A DNA stretch of 64,000 bases, taken from assembly GCF_000003855.2 (NCBI RefSeq), contig NW_003101672.1, positions 457,483 to 521,482 on the forward strand, read 5' to 3'. This DNA comes from Blastomyces gilchristii SLH14081 (Eukaryota > Ascomycota > Eurotiomycetes > Onygenales > Ajellomycetaceae). Position 1 is the first letter of the stretch, and every line of letters starts with the position of its first letter. The notes beneath the pieces were generated by a model, which did not search any database, had not been told where the DNA came from, and saw nothing but the letters and a program-made list of their open reading frames with translations. Positions 35,540 through 46,896 of the stretch are shown here, in pieces. A program made the translations under genes and the position numbers.

Positions 35540-36676
35540 ATGTCCTGTTTGGTCCGTTCTTGACTCTCATGGCGCCTATCCCCGGGATCCAACGACCCAA
35601 GATCTCAACCCCATCACGCAGGGAAGGAGAACGTTCAATACCACGAACCTAGTAGTGAATCCGAAGGCGGACACAGCGATGACGATTTCGCGCCATCTAC
35701 GAACACCAACAGGTCGGCCACTTGGCAAGAGTAAAGGCAGAAGTCCCAATGCAGATGATGATTTACTTGTTTGGTACGGTCATGTATGAGGGCTCCAACC
35801 TCCCAACCCGAGTCGAAACTGTTAAACAGACGTCTTGGCGTTTGGAATGGGACGTTGGCCCTAAAACATTCAAAATTGGCAGTCCCGACGCCTATGTGAA
35901 CTAGCATTAGTGAAGGTGCTCTTCTCCAAAAGGGATTTAATGGTGCTAGATGGATGGGGTGAACAGGGTGGTCTGGTATACTGCTCTGTCGAGGTAAGTG
36001 TTGCTGACACGATGTCTAGACGAAGGCCCGTTTCACCAATTGGAGTGAGGACGGTTCAACCCCAGAGCAAGCCGTGGCTGTTATGACGCAAGAGGCTTCC
36101 TAGCTGATAGAGATGATATGTTAGCGCCTAAGATCTGCTGTGATGATCCTGGAACTGATCTAGCTCCTGTGGACCTTTCGGAATATGACACAACGTAAGA
36201 GACTCTTCCCACAAAATATTGGCCCTGCGCCTGTGGTAGTTAACTAAGCCTGGAGAGCTCTCCTAGTAAGGTTGTTCCTTGTCTCGGGAACTTAGCGCAG
36301 GGTGTACCTAAAGGTCGCCATATTCAGTCCCGCGTATATTCGCTACTATTTCGCCGACCTCCTGAAGGTGGCACCGTCCAACCAGAAGGGCAAAAAGGAC
36401 AGTAAAGATACAACTACCTCGTGAGGATCATAACCCTAAATTCGTGCTTTAGCGAATGAAGACTGACGGAGAAAATCATTACCTAGGATAACATCGCTGA
36501 AGATAGGGATGAAAAACGTGAATCATGATCCTGGTCGTCCTGCGGTCCGTATTTTTACTAGCCGCGGATATGATCTTTCTCGACCGGATGTGATTGAGGG
36601 GGCAAATATACTCCTTGCGATGGGTGACTACTTGGAGTCCAAAGGACCATTGCTCAAGGATATCGAAAAGAAGTAA
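35540..36676 (+). pseudogene. Probable broken gene, family not recognised
   Basis: Normal-GC sequence whose plus strand reads protein-like pieces in shifting frames: near 35655 SSESEGGHSDDDFAPSTN; 35722-35904 with YLFGTVMYEGSNLPTRVETV; near 36020 TNWSEDGSTPEQAVAVM; and 36520-36676 with RIFTSRGYDLSRPDVIEGA followed by LLAMGDYLESKGPLLKDIEKK and a stop. Stops and frame changes without obvious splice sites separate them, so a decayed gene is more likely than an intron-rich one. C-to-T bias is not strong here. No function is proposed. Confidence 0.35.
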
Positions 36677-36699
36677 TAAGTGTGTGGCCTGGGGCTCCA

Positions 36700-37450
36700 A
36701 TACTTCAAGTCATAGGAATTTTACAACTAAAAGAGGCCTGCTGGCGGGTCCTCTGGGCAACTAAGATCTCTGACTGTTTATCTCTCCTTTTTTTTTTTTT
36801 CTTGTTTTCCATCACTGCTCGACTATCAGTCCTTTGTTGACTTATGTGTACCTATAGAGTTCAGTCCCCCCTCATAGCTTCATCAATCAGTTCTATTACC
36901 TGTCAAGTTTTGCCCGATGTCGACGCGCCGTGAGAGATTCGGAACTGCATCCTGTTTGAGCAGATGGTTATCCCAGCTTATTGGCCAAAATGCATGGAGT
37001 AAGCACAATAGCGCATAGCCATCAGAAGTGGTGGAGGATCTGCACAATCGTTCTAGCTAGCGCTTAATTATGATTGGTGACAAATGTTCTATTCTTGGGC
37101 GCTATCGTCATTCCACAAAATGCGAAGGTCGAAAAACGGAAAAGTATTGGTCGAGGAGGGCGGCTTAGGAACAGAGAATCCGAGATTGGTCTTGTGTCTC
37201 CAAAACATTGTGTCTCCAAAACATCCGATGCAGGAGAAATTTCCAACTTTAGCACTTCTAAAATAGGTTTAGTAGAGTCCTCCAGGGCGTTAAGATGTTG
37301 AGCAGGGGATGTGCCCTCGAACGAGCCGCACATGGGTGCCGGCGGGCCAGATTAGAAGTGGCTAAAGCCACAAATGTTAACATCCACAGGAGAAATGGGG
37401 CGCATAATAAATGGCTTACACAGATGGCATTCGCGCAGCACTAATTCTCA
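36700..37450. other. Intergenic, no gene supported
   Basis: It contains a 15-base T run near 36790. Open frames of 60-90 codons on both strands between 37064 and 37333 overlap each other and show no recognisable motif. Confidence 0.4.
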
Positions 37451-37452
37451 GA

Positions 37453-38265
37453 CTAGTGGTTATCTGGGAGTCTCTGGGCTTGCTTCTGTGCCGCAGCAAT
37501 CAATAGCGCGACCACTTCTGCATATTTCGAGACGCGTCTCCATCGTATGATTCTCTTCTCCTTCGCTACGTCGGACAAGTCCTTCGTTTCCCACGGATTA
37601 TAGTCATCATGGTTCCTGCACAAAATAGTGACGATGGGGAAAAAACTGTCTGTCCGGGTATCATTCATAATTGGGGAAGTCGACCATAATTTTCGCGTTC
37701 TGAGATGTATCTTGTGTTGTTTTCCCCCAGTTTTTGCAGGTGAAATGTAGCTTAGGGTGTCTATACAAGGGCCCGCTTCTGTGTAAATGGAAAATTATCA
37801 GTTATACATGCGCATTTCAATATGCACTTACCCAAGAAGAATATAAAGATAAAAGAACGAAGAAAGGAGTGCATGGAAGCCTCATACCCATAGCTACTCG
37901 TATCCACGATCATACAGGATCCCATATCAAACAGCAGCGGCGCCTTCCTCCATAATCCGAACATGATAACTCACGACGTTGTGGAATCGACCCCCAGCGG
38001 CAGAACGTTGCTGCATGACCTCAGCCAAATTTGTATCCGACAGATCACTCACAATAGGACACCCTAAGACATGATCGATGGGGCATTCCATATCCACTCC
38101 CTCAACACGTAGCACATCCAAATGCAAGTCGGACAACAATTTCGGGTGACAGTAGAGCGATTTCCTGGTTGTTTTGAGCAAAATTTCGCTGATCGACTCC
38201 GGGCCGTTTTCGTGAGGTTTGAACAATCGAATGGGTTCAGCTGGAGGTGGAGAAGTAGGCATCAT
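37453..38265 (-). CDS. Possible small hypothetical gene or relic
   Basis: The minus strand has an ATG-initiated frame 37927-38265 (112 codons, MMPTSPPPAEPIRLFKPHEN...) and a second open frame at 37453-37668 (NDTRTDSFFPIVTIL ... AAAQKQAQRL). A 200-300 base intron could join them (donors such as GGGTATGA near 37890 are present), but I could not find one unambiguous splice pair, and the DNA between is also readable with a few stops. It could be a pseudogene. No domain is recognised. Confidence 0.3.
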
Positions 38266-38890
38266 AGTTTATCCTAAAAAGAGCAAAAGGCTCGCGTGAA
38301 GACCCCGAATTTCGAATTTGAATGTCAGGGGTTTTTGTTGAGGATGAACGTGAGAGAGAGGAAACAAAGGGACGACATTAGGATCGATGCATGCCCGCTA
38401 GTTAAGACAAACCGGCTTACCTTACTAAGCGCGGGCGTCCGACGCTAGTTACATAGCGGATCACAAAAATACAACTGTGCGTGTGGATCGCTCTACGAGT
38501 TAGGCTCTAACAGTCTGAGGATCGGAAACTGGATTTGCGAAAATCCTTCCCCTGGACACCGGCCACCCGCATCCTCGTTTTCCTGAGAAAACGAGGGAAA
38601 GCTAAGCGCCAGATGCAAAGCCTGGGGTATAACCTGTTTCTGTTAAAAAGAGCTTCTCCTCTAGAGAAGTCGCAGTTCTCTACACTCTTTCGGAGCGTGC
38701 TAATTCCCCATCTAACCACAAACGATAATTCCATCTCCACTAGCGTCTATCTAAGATTCCAACCAGCAAACCCAAATACGTTGGTGAGACAGCTATCACC
38801 TACCTATTTATGGATGTGTTGGAGAACTCCGAAGACGGTCTTCTACCAAAATCTAGGTAGCAGAGCGGTTGGAGCTTCTATGTCAAACAA

Positions 38891-39340
38891 TTGTCAACTA
38901 ATCAACTAAGCAGTCAATACATACAATCGATCAGATCAATCGTTCTCACCAAATCTCACCAAATAGGCCGTATCTTCCAACAGATATACGGTTATGGTGA
39001 ATGGAAGCTAGTCCGCCCGCTAACTTTGGGGTTCTTCAGCTTGGTTGCCGACAACTTCACCACTGAGATTAGGCGCGGCACCGTTACGTATGACAATGTT
39101 GCTGCGTTCCATTTTGCCATTGAGGTTGGCGCCGATGAGAAGATGGTGCGGGAGGTATTCGAGTGGAGCAAGTTGAAGAAGGGTAATGACGACGTTAAGG
39201 GGCGCGGATTCAAACTCGTGCGACTCGGCCCAGGCTCTACGGATCCTAACCATGGAATCGGTTCTTCCTTATCTCCGCCGGGCGGTGAGAGAGGCCGAAG
39301 GGTTTGTCAAGCCTTATACATGTGTTCTGGCTCTAGTTGA
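38891..39340 (+). CDS. Open frame, hypothetical, doubtful
   Basis: 149 codons on the plus strand with a central protein-like part (GYGEWKLVRPLTLGFFSLVA ... AAFHFAIEVGADEKMVREVF). The C-terminal part is Gly/Ser-rich and less convincing. The overlapping frame 39186-39602 may continue it. It is not recognised and is possibly a remnant. A frame at 38535-38909 just upstream is weaker. Confidence 0.3.
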   Translation: MSTNQLSSQYIQSIRSIVLTKSHQIGRIFQQIYGYGEWKLVRPLTLGFFSLVADNFTTEIRRGTVTYDNVAAFHFAIEVGADEKMVREVFEWSKLKKGNDDVKGRGFKLVRLGPGSTDPNHGIGSSLSPPGGERGRRVCQALYMCSGSS

Positions 39341-39602
39341 AGGGCAGCGGGGAGCCAAATGCACTGGGGCAGCGCTGGGCTCTCATGGTTGTTATGACTT
39401 CGCTGAAGTTATGGTGGTTGAATGTGGGTGGCAGTGCGAATACGACTGTGATAGGCAAGGGGGAAGAGATTCATTACAACCGATCCGTTCCGTAGATAAT
39501 CTGGGCACAAGGGTGAAGATTTATGTAACATCAATAATGTCGTTTTCACAACTTAGAATCACAACTTGGAATTTCCCTACAGGAGTTGGGTCTGGGTTTT
39601 GA

Positions 39603-42310
39603 CAATATCGGTGCTTGAAGGTTTATCAGAGGCAAAAACAGATGACCGCATCACACAGTTAGCTATCTAATGTACAGCACACACTACATTGCAAATCGTC
39701 ATGATTTCTGCTGGTACGCTATCAGTTCCCCAGATAAACGAAGCCGGTTTCCCCTTCCAGGTCGTTTATCAAAAGCCAAGAGACCAACGTTGAAGCCCAG
39801 TCTCAAAACTCAAGGACCCGCAATGCTTTATATCGTGGGGCCATCGTTCATTGTTGAGGGATTGAGAGATGGGTACTCGCTCATCAATAATATTGGAAAC
39901 AAAGTACATCCTATTGGCGGGGTATGGGGTGAGGCAACAGTTGTACCCAAAAGCATTGAGGCTTCGTGAGAGGATTACAAGCCAATAAATAGCCGGGGAA
40001 AGCAAAGTATTCCCTGGCCTCCACGATGCCATGCTCATGAATCTATGAGTCTGAGAGGAATGGCCGGGCACTCGGACATATATACGCTGTGATGAAAAAG
40101 ATGCGTGGGAAGCACACAAGCGAGAGATCGTGTTAGAGCACTGAGTTGGCTCGCCATTTCATAAGGGTAAGATGAAAGAAGAAGCGCCCAAAGCTGCCAC
40201 GAAACTTGAAACATATTTTAGCCAATCATCCAAAAAATCTTGTCATATGGTTTAGAAGGGTATCGGAAATAAAAGGGTCGTGGGATGTGGCTATTCCTCG
40301 GCTTCAAGCTTGTAAATGAGAGGAGACGGGTTTTTATCCTTTTTGTCTCGTGGAATATATTTGCAGGTAAAGGAAGTAAAAAAACTCTGGAGTAGCATCA
40401 TTATAAAGACGTGACCATTTTCTATTGGAGAGATGTATGCTAAGCAACGCACAATTCTGCTGATGCAGGATTGTTGCATGGGTAGAATGCATCATCGACA
40501 CTGAGCAGGCCTTCATATGGGGCAGGCCGGCTCCGTCAGACGCCAGCAAATTGATTCCCCGAACACGATAGAGGAGGATATAGATTTTCTTAGATTGGCT
40601 AACTCACCAAGAGTGGTCGCCCCATTATGCCTGTGAGGAGCATATGTATGTATGCACAGCTAAAGTTCCGTAGGCAGTTTTTGCTAGCGTCACCGCCAGA
40701 AACTTGTTTGACAAGACCTATCCGAGTCTATGACCTGTCTTCTGCTTTCATATTCAGCTGGGGTCTCGTAGGCATGATTGGGTGCGAGACGATGAGCCGG
40801 AGCCTGTAGAATATTGGCCCCAGTGACGGTGAGAGAATAAGGGAGCAAAAGCTGCAGGCGAGCGTTCTTGGATAAATCAGCCAGCGGGCGATATCTAGCG
40901 CTTCGATAGGCTGGACATGGGCGACAACCATTCCCTGCCACAACCACGCTGTTGTTCGGGGCCTTGAGTATAAATGGTTAAATACTAGGCGTGGGCCCTT
41001 CCCTTCCCTCCTCCGCTGTAAGCCAGGGGACACTTCCTTGAAGTTCACAAGTTCCTGGAACTTGGAACTGTTCTTGTTCAGCGGTCCTTGTCAGCCAATC
41101 CCATCTTCAGGTTTCACGTTAGGCGTGGAGATCGCGCGGTGCTAAGTCCAAAGCCCCGGGGGCGGAGCTATGATTCAAATATCCCCGTCAAGAGTCTAGC
41201 CAGCAGGCTCCATCGAACGCACCTAGGAACTATTGACTGTTTCACGCTGGGGGCGATATTGATTCCAAGCGCCTTGCACACAGGGTGGTCTGTTTTGTTG
41301 GGTGTGATGTGTCTGGAAAATTGGCATCATCCCTCGTTAATAGTTTTGGCGTCGGTTTATGGCGTATTAAGTTAAATAAGTCAAAGCGACTCGAGGACGC
41401 CCACCCTGCACTGCGCCTGATCCCGCTCTTGTTCCTCTCCTTTCTTTATCAGCGACAACACACTCCACCACAACCAAACCACCATACCATCATTGCCACC
41501 AGCAAAACCTGGAACTCCGACTCTCTCCCTATCTCCAACCGATCCAACCGATCCAACCGATCCATAGGACCACTACGGGCCCCCCTAGCCTTAAAACTCG
41601 CTAGTATCCAACCCCAGGTCCTTCACGTGCAGGTACACTACATCCAATCTCTTTCATCCCAGCAGACAGCGAGCCAGGTCATCGGACTCTAGCAAGGATA
41701 ACAGGACCTTTGAGCTCTTTTGGCAACGACAGAATACCGATGACTGTCAGCGAGAAATACTCTTCAACTACCAAATAAGAAAAGTCGTGATTAACTCTAT
41801 CCAAACCGCCTCCTCTCTTAATTAAACCTTATCCTCTACACTTCTTGACTGGTGAAACCTTAGTTGAGGGCTCACCGGATCGGATCACGACTTACCGACG
41901 GAACCTTAGGATCCCGCGATATATCAGATTACGGTTTCTAAATATCTGGAGGTCGTGAAAGAATCACAAGAAATTTATTCTCTACGAACAGTTAGGGGTT
42001 GAAGGGAGACAGAAGGTTCCCGGAAATAGCAGGAGCCGCGGAACCTACTGGGATCTCCCAGCGGTCAACCTCTCAACTACCGCCGTCTGAACTGGGAACT
42101 ACTGCGATGAAGTGAACCGGACAGTTAGCTCGGTCTCAACCTTGGAAGCTTGTTGTCTAAAATAAGGTTAACTCGGTCTAATAAGCTTACTTCATATCAA
42201 CTACTTCATAAATCATCCTTCCGCGCCGCCCTCGCTCATTTTACCTTCTTCCTATTCTTCTTATTCGTCTATTGTGAACGACCATATCGTACAGAGCACC
42301 CACACCCAAC
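39603..42310. other. Long intergenic region and probable leader of the next gene
   Basis: No convincing coding frame. The stretch 41390-41700 is C/A-rich and includes a GATCCAACC triple repeat near 41538-41565. Because it is pyrimidine-rich and precedes the gene at 42311, it may be promoter or 5' UTR. Confidence 0.4.
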
Positions 42311-43258
42311 ATGCATCCGCCTTTGCTGCCTGAACTTGTGTACAAAGCCATCTTCCCAAAACCCCGTATGAACGAACCCGCTACATTTGCGGCCCTTATC
42401 AGCAGACATCTTGTTCCTGAGGTTCGCATCGAGACGTCGACCTTCTATGGCCCCATTGACTGTGTTGAAGCCCAGTATCCTGGGCTCGATTATTCCTTTC
42501 CCCCGCACCGAATGAGGCTGGGTCGTTTCACATGGCATCAGAAATTGTTCAAAGCCTTCGACGAACTAGGATTGACGGAAGCTGAAATCGCTTCGCTTTG
42601 TAGTTGGGAGGGTACAAAGTCTGCCAGGGATCGTTACGAAGAGAATAACTCTGTCCAGGTTAGGGATACTACGGCAGACAGCATTAGAGCAGCCACCCCG
42701 CCAATACCACCGTCGGTCTATATACATACCTATGAAAATGTTAACCTCCAAAAGTCGCAGCCTCTGGTTCTGGAGAGCGAAAACGGACTTCAGGAGTTGG
42801 AACTCAAATCAGAGCTTCAGAGCGGGCAAGAAGATGAGGACGAATCTAGTGATGACGATGATGAGATGGAAAGTTGTGGGGTTATGTTAAATCAACGCCT
42901 AATTCAAGCAGCGGAAGCACGACAACGAGGAGCGAATGTTCCCCTTGATGAGGACTGGGAGCAGTGGCTGAAGGAAGCCTCTGAACAGAATGCATATATA
43001 GGAATGCTTCATGCAATTCGATCTGGCCGGCCGCTGAACGTGTCCTTTAGCAACATGCCTTTGCACCCGCCTTCGTCATCGTCAACCACCACGCCTGGTG
43101 CTCGCAGCCATAGGACCAGCTCGAGCAATACCAGGCAGAGGCCCGTTTCGATGTCAAATAGACGTGCCGCTCCCGGATCTGCGGTAATGGGACCCACCAT
43201 CGGATCCAGGTCCGCTGTTGGCTCGTCGTCAAATTCCACCTCGGAAGCTGCGAGATAG
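42311..43258 (+). CDS. Conserved-looking hypothetical protein, 315 aa
   Basis: Single open frame with a good start context (CCAACATGCA) and no need for introns. The N-terminal half (residues about 1-120) looks folded and contains HRMRLGRFTWHQKLFKAFD and LTEAEIASLCSWEGTKSARD, a pattern I associate with uncharacterised Eurotiomycete proteins (memory, not checked). A strongly acidic run (EDEDESSDDDDEME, about residues 175-188) follows, then a helical EDWEQWLKEASEQ stretch, then a Ser/Thr/Pro/Arg-rich disordered tail. No signal peptide or membrane segment. The acidic and disordered parts suggest a nuclear or cytosolic protein, but the function is unknown. Confidence 0.75.
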   Translation: MHPPLLPELVYKAIFPKPRMNEPATFAALISRHLVPEVRIETSTFYGPIDCVEAQYPGLDYSFPPHRMRLGRFTWHQKLFKAFDELGLTEAEIASLCSWEGTKSARDRYEENNSVQVRDTTADSIRAATPPIPPSVYIHTYENVNLQKSQPLVLESENGLQELELKSELQSGQEDEDESSDDDDEMESCGVMLNQRLIQAAEARQRGANVPLDEDWEQWLKEASEQNAYIGMLHAIRSGRPLNVSFSNMPLHPPSSSSTTTPGARSHRTSSSNTRQRPVSMSNRRAAPGSAVMGPTIGSRSAVGSSSNSTSEAAR

Positions 43259-44381
43259 CTTCAAATGATAAGCCCTCATAGCTGTTTACGATACTAATTA
43301 TCATCCTAATTCCTGCAGAAATTATCCTATTGGACTCTCCTCCCAACACTGCCTTCTAAATACTCACTGTTTGCTAGAGCTGGGCGCATGGCTCAGTTCA
43401 TTTTCTTTACACTGTGTGATGCATTTTTCTGGTGCGTACTTTGCGTCGTTGGCGTATGTCTCTTTATTTCATTGTCGGGATGGCGTTAATACTGGTGGAA
43501 CATAATGGCGTGTCTGCGTCGTTTCTTCGATCTCGCGTCTTTCTAGCAGGTGTTTCTGCAAATAGATTTCTTATCGTTTTCTTCCATTTTTTCGAGCTAC
43601 TCAGCGATGTTCATGTCCTTTTTCTAGATACGATTCTTTTTTATGATGTTCCCCCCCTAGCCTTTCCTTATCTTTCAGCTCTTTATCCAGCTACGCAGTG
43701 CTTTGTTAATTGAGCCGATCAGCGGCTTCCCCCTGGTGTTCACTTGAGCGGATGGAATAGCGCATTTGAAACGGCCAATTGATACTTTGTTAATGAAGGG
43801 TTTGGGTTATTTTATTTTTCGTTCTCTTCCTGTGCATCATGCTTTTGTTCAAGAGAGCATTCATCCATATTTCTCTTACTCAGTTGTGGGCTATTTATTT
43901 AATAATAGTATGAAACAGTTGTCACCTTCTGTTTAAAGAATTACTATAACTACTGAATTTCTTTGGTTTTAACCAAATGAAGTACTATTACATCTGAACT
44001 CCTTTTTAAATATAGTACAAATATGGGAATCTTTCGACACGCTAATCAATATTGGCGTTGCATTGGGCTTAATTGTATTATTGGTTGGTCCCACCACACA
44101 CACACCCACAGGTCCTGTTGAAGCTAGCATGTGACTTGGGAGCTTGAGCTTCGCTCCTCCATCGTCAAAACACCCGAAGGCGCGCGCCCTCGACCAACGA
44201 TAGGGTTTGTATGATGTATCTGAATGGCGCAACAAAGCACAGGATCAGCTAGGCGACCATGGATAGGCTAAGCAATTGTGCTGTCTATTATTGTCTAACT
44301 AATGACGACCGCGCCAAATCCCGAGGATATGGTACTTGCACCTAGTATTCAAGGCTATATATTTGTCCGCATTGAACGAAA
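43259..44381. other. Intergenic, 3' UTR of 42311 gene and promoter of NPR2
   Basis: T-rich downstream sequence (43400-43900) and a stretch with CACACACACCCACA near 44095. Frames of 88-93 codons here show no motif. Confidence 0.4.
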
Positions 44382-46311
44382 ATGATCAAGGCAATATTCT
44401 ATAGCAAGTTCGACACCCAGGAAGGTAAGAGACCGACCTTATATCTCACTACGTAACTAGCAAGCTCCACGCGTACGTTTTATGCTGTAACTCGAAGCTA
44501 ATAGGCATCTTCTCTATCCAGGCCCAAAGGTCGTTCACCAGGTTCCTGATGGAGCCATCGTGCCGTCCCCAACAGCACCTCCGAACCAACCTCCCCTGAT
44601 TACTTTCTCTGATATATCCTTCTTCGTGATTCCGCGACAGGAACTATGCGGCAATCTAATCCACGTCTGTTCTGGTGGTTATCGCATCGTTGGCTCCCCC
44701 GTGTGCATGACCTCCCCGAAATACGATCGAAATGAGTTTATATTCAACTTCTGCATCGTGCTGGCGGAAGATGAGGAATTTGGCACTTTCAAAAGCGTTG
44801 TGCAGAAGCTGGCGCATCTAATGTGTGGGCTAGAAGAGCAGTCTGGATTTTTGTCAAAGGATCTCTCGAAGGGCGGAGAAGGGAAGGTTTACAGTCTGTG
44901 TGAGACGTTGATGGAGGATTTGAATAATTATTGCGAGTGTATGATTCCAATTGGTATGTTGTCTTATCTGTATTCTTGAAGGATTTGCCTCCCTCGTTTT
45001 TGAACAGTTTGTTTTACCCCCGTGGTAAGTGCGATTGTTAACTGACACCCTCGGTCAGATGAACTCAACACTCTGAATATCAAGTTATTCCCTATTTATC
45101 CCTCACCACCTATGGTGAAAGCCTGGCATGTACCACTATTCACGGTTCGATATGAGGCCTTTGTGGATGAAAACTGGGATCTGACAATGCTAAGAGTAAG
45201 TTTGGTCGCAGTCGGACCTGCATGAGCCGGGCTTTTGATTTATATGGGAAAACCATTCTTACTCATTCTCTAGATCGTACCTTTTATCAACGGGGTTAAC
45301 AGCGTTCGCATAATTTCGGCGCTTGCAGATACGGACTTTTCTTTGACATGCAGCGCGATCCGACATTTGATCTACTACGGCTGCATATTTCTCCTAGATA
45401 TCTTCTCCTTTACGGCAATATATGCCCCAACTGCTCAGTTCGGTTCAACCATCGCAGTGGACGAAGACATGCAGCGTGAATGCGCACGATATGTAAATAC
45501 TCGTTTCGCTCCCACCCCAAGCATAACTGCACCACCGACAGTGACCGCATCCACCCAATCTACCGTATCATCCAGTTCACGGAGCAGATCGAAGGGGCGT
45601 AGAGATGACCATGTGGACCATGATGATATATGGCCTTTGGTCGCCAACTCGGGGACTGCCTCCCGTGACCCCGCCGGCCAGCGCGCCAGTATCGTTGACG
45701 GGGTCGGACTAATTGAGCTTTACGCCAGTCTTAGACAGGGAAAGACTGTCAAACAGTGGTATATCGAACACAGCCGCGAACTTGCCAACATTGATTTAAG
45801 ACGCTTCATAACATTTGGCGTCATAAAGGGTTTCCTGTATCGTGTTCATAAATACGCCTTTGCAACCGGATATCTAGCACAACCAGCAAGACAACACCGG
45901 CATGGTCTTGTGCCGTCATCGTCCTCCTCATCATTTTCCCAAAAGAATCAGAGTGAATCTGTCGCCAGTGGCGGTTCTGATTTAGGAGGAGCAGGAGAAG
46001 GTGGAGGGGGGAGAGGACGTCGTTTGTCCACGTGGAGTCGTCGGTCAATTAGCTCGCGGGACGGGAGTGATGTGACGGCGTTTTCGACTACTTCGTATAC
46101 CAACGACGACAACGCCGTTGACGATGATAGGGACGATGATTACGCTTTGGGAGGCGAAGAGGAGGCCCTGATTGACGATAAGACACTGGGAAAGTATCTT
46201 GATGGCGCCCATTGCTTCGATCAGATATGCACGGAGCTAGAAATCAGTGAGAAAGAACTTACCGATCGGCTGAAGTCGTATCCGTTTGAGGTACAGATTA
46301 TTGATCGGTAG
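44382..46311 (+). CDS. NPR2: Nitrogen permease regulator 2 (Npr2/NPRL2), SEACIT/GATOR1 subunit
   Basis: Four exons: 44382-44424, 44522-44953, 45059-45195, 45274-46311 (1650 coding bases, 549 aa). Donors are GTAAGA, GTATGT and GTAAGT; acceptors CAG, CAG and TAG. The start reads MIKAIFYSKFDTQEGPKVVH, the typical Npr2 N-terminus (longin-like fold). Other family stretches: SPKYDRNEFIFNFCIVL, then ELNTLNIKLFPIYPSPP and WDLTMLRIVPFINGVNSV across exons 3-4. The long Ser/Arg/Asp-rich insert at about residues 275-480 is low complexity. The C-terminus (LDGAHCFDQICTELEISEKEL) fits the final winged-helix part. Npr2 pairs with Npr3 to restrain TORC1 through the Gtr GTPases at the vacuole when amino acids are low (family knowledge). 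Convergent with NGG1, 585 bases apart. Confidence 0.95.
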
Positions 46312-46896
46312 ATTGGATAATTTATGATGTACGTTGTTGCTGTTTTCCCGGATCTGGAACCGTGCGCGGAATGCCTGTGCTTTACTTGGATGATTTATAT
46401 AACTGCAATCAATATACCCATATCCTCTTACGTAGATAATGTTAGAGAAAAGTCCACTTCTTGCACTTCTTGACACGGTGGATACATCCCGTTTTCTCCT
46501 TAACTCCTCAGAATCAGACGTTATGATGGGAGTGAAGGCAGCAAAAATTGGACTCGGTGAACGTTGGGATGAGTTCATTGAATCAGTGATGATTCCTGAA
46601 TTTTTTTTTAAAAAAAAGAAAATAAGCCAGACGCACATTTACATCCTCCCAATAGTTCTTTCCCCCTTATTTGACAGCGCGCCCAAACCCCTTTCCGTCC
46701 TAAAACCTTGCCCTGAAGACGCCTACACCGGGTAAAATCCTACAAAAACCCAGAAAATAAAGAGCAGGATATCACGAACAAAAACTGAAACCATTCCCAA
46801 TCCACAAACCACCCCCCCAAAAAGCAATAGGAAATTTGGATAATACCGTGGAATAGAAGAAAAGGATAGAAACAAAAAGATTTGTTTGGTGGTGGT
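46312..46896. other. Convergent 3' region between NPR2 and NGG1
   Basis: No gene. A near-palindromic T/A run (TTTTTTTTTAAAAAAAAG) lies near 46602-46620 and could serve as an end-of-transcription signal for either gene. Confidence 0.4.

Noticed and set aside
45821..46048. Minus-strand frames opposite NPR2 exon 4
   Set aside because: They are shadows of the low-complexity coding sequence of NPR2 with no motifs of their own.
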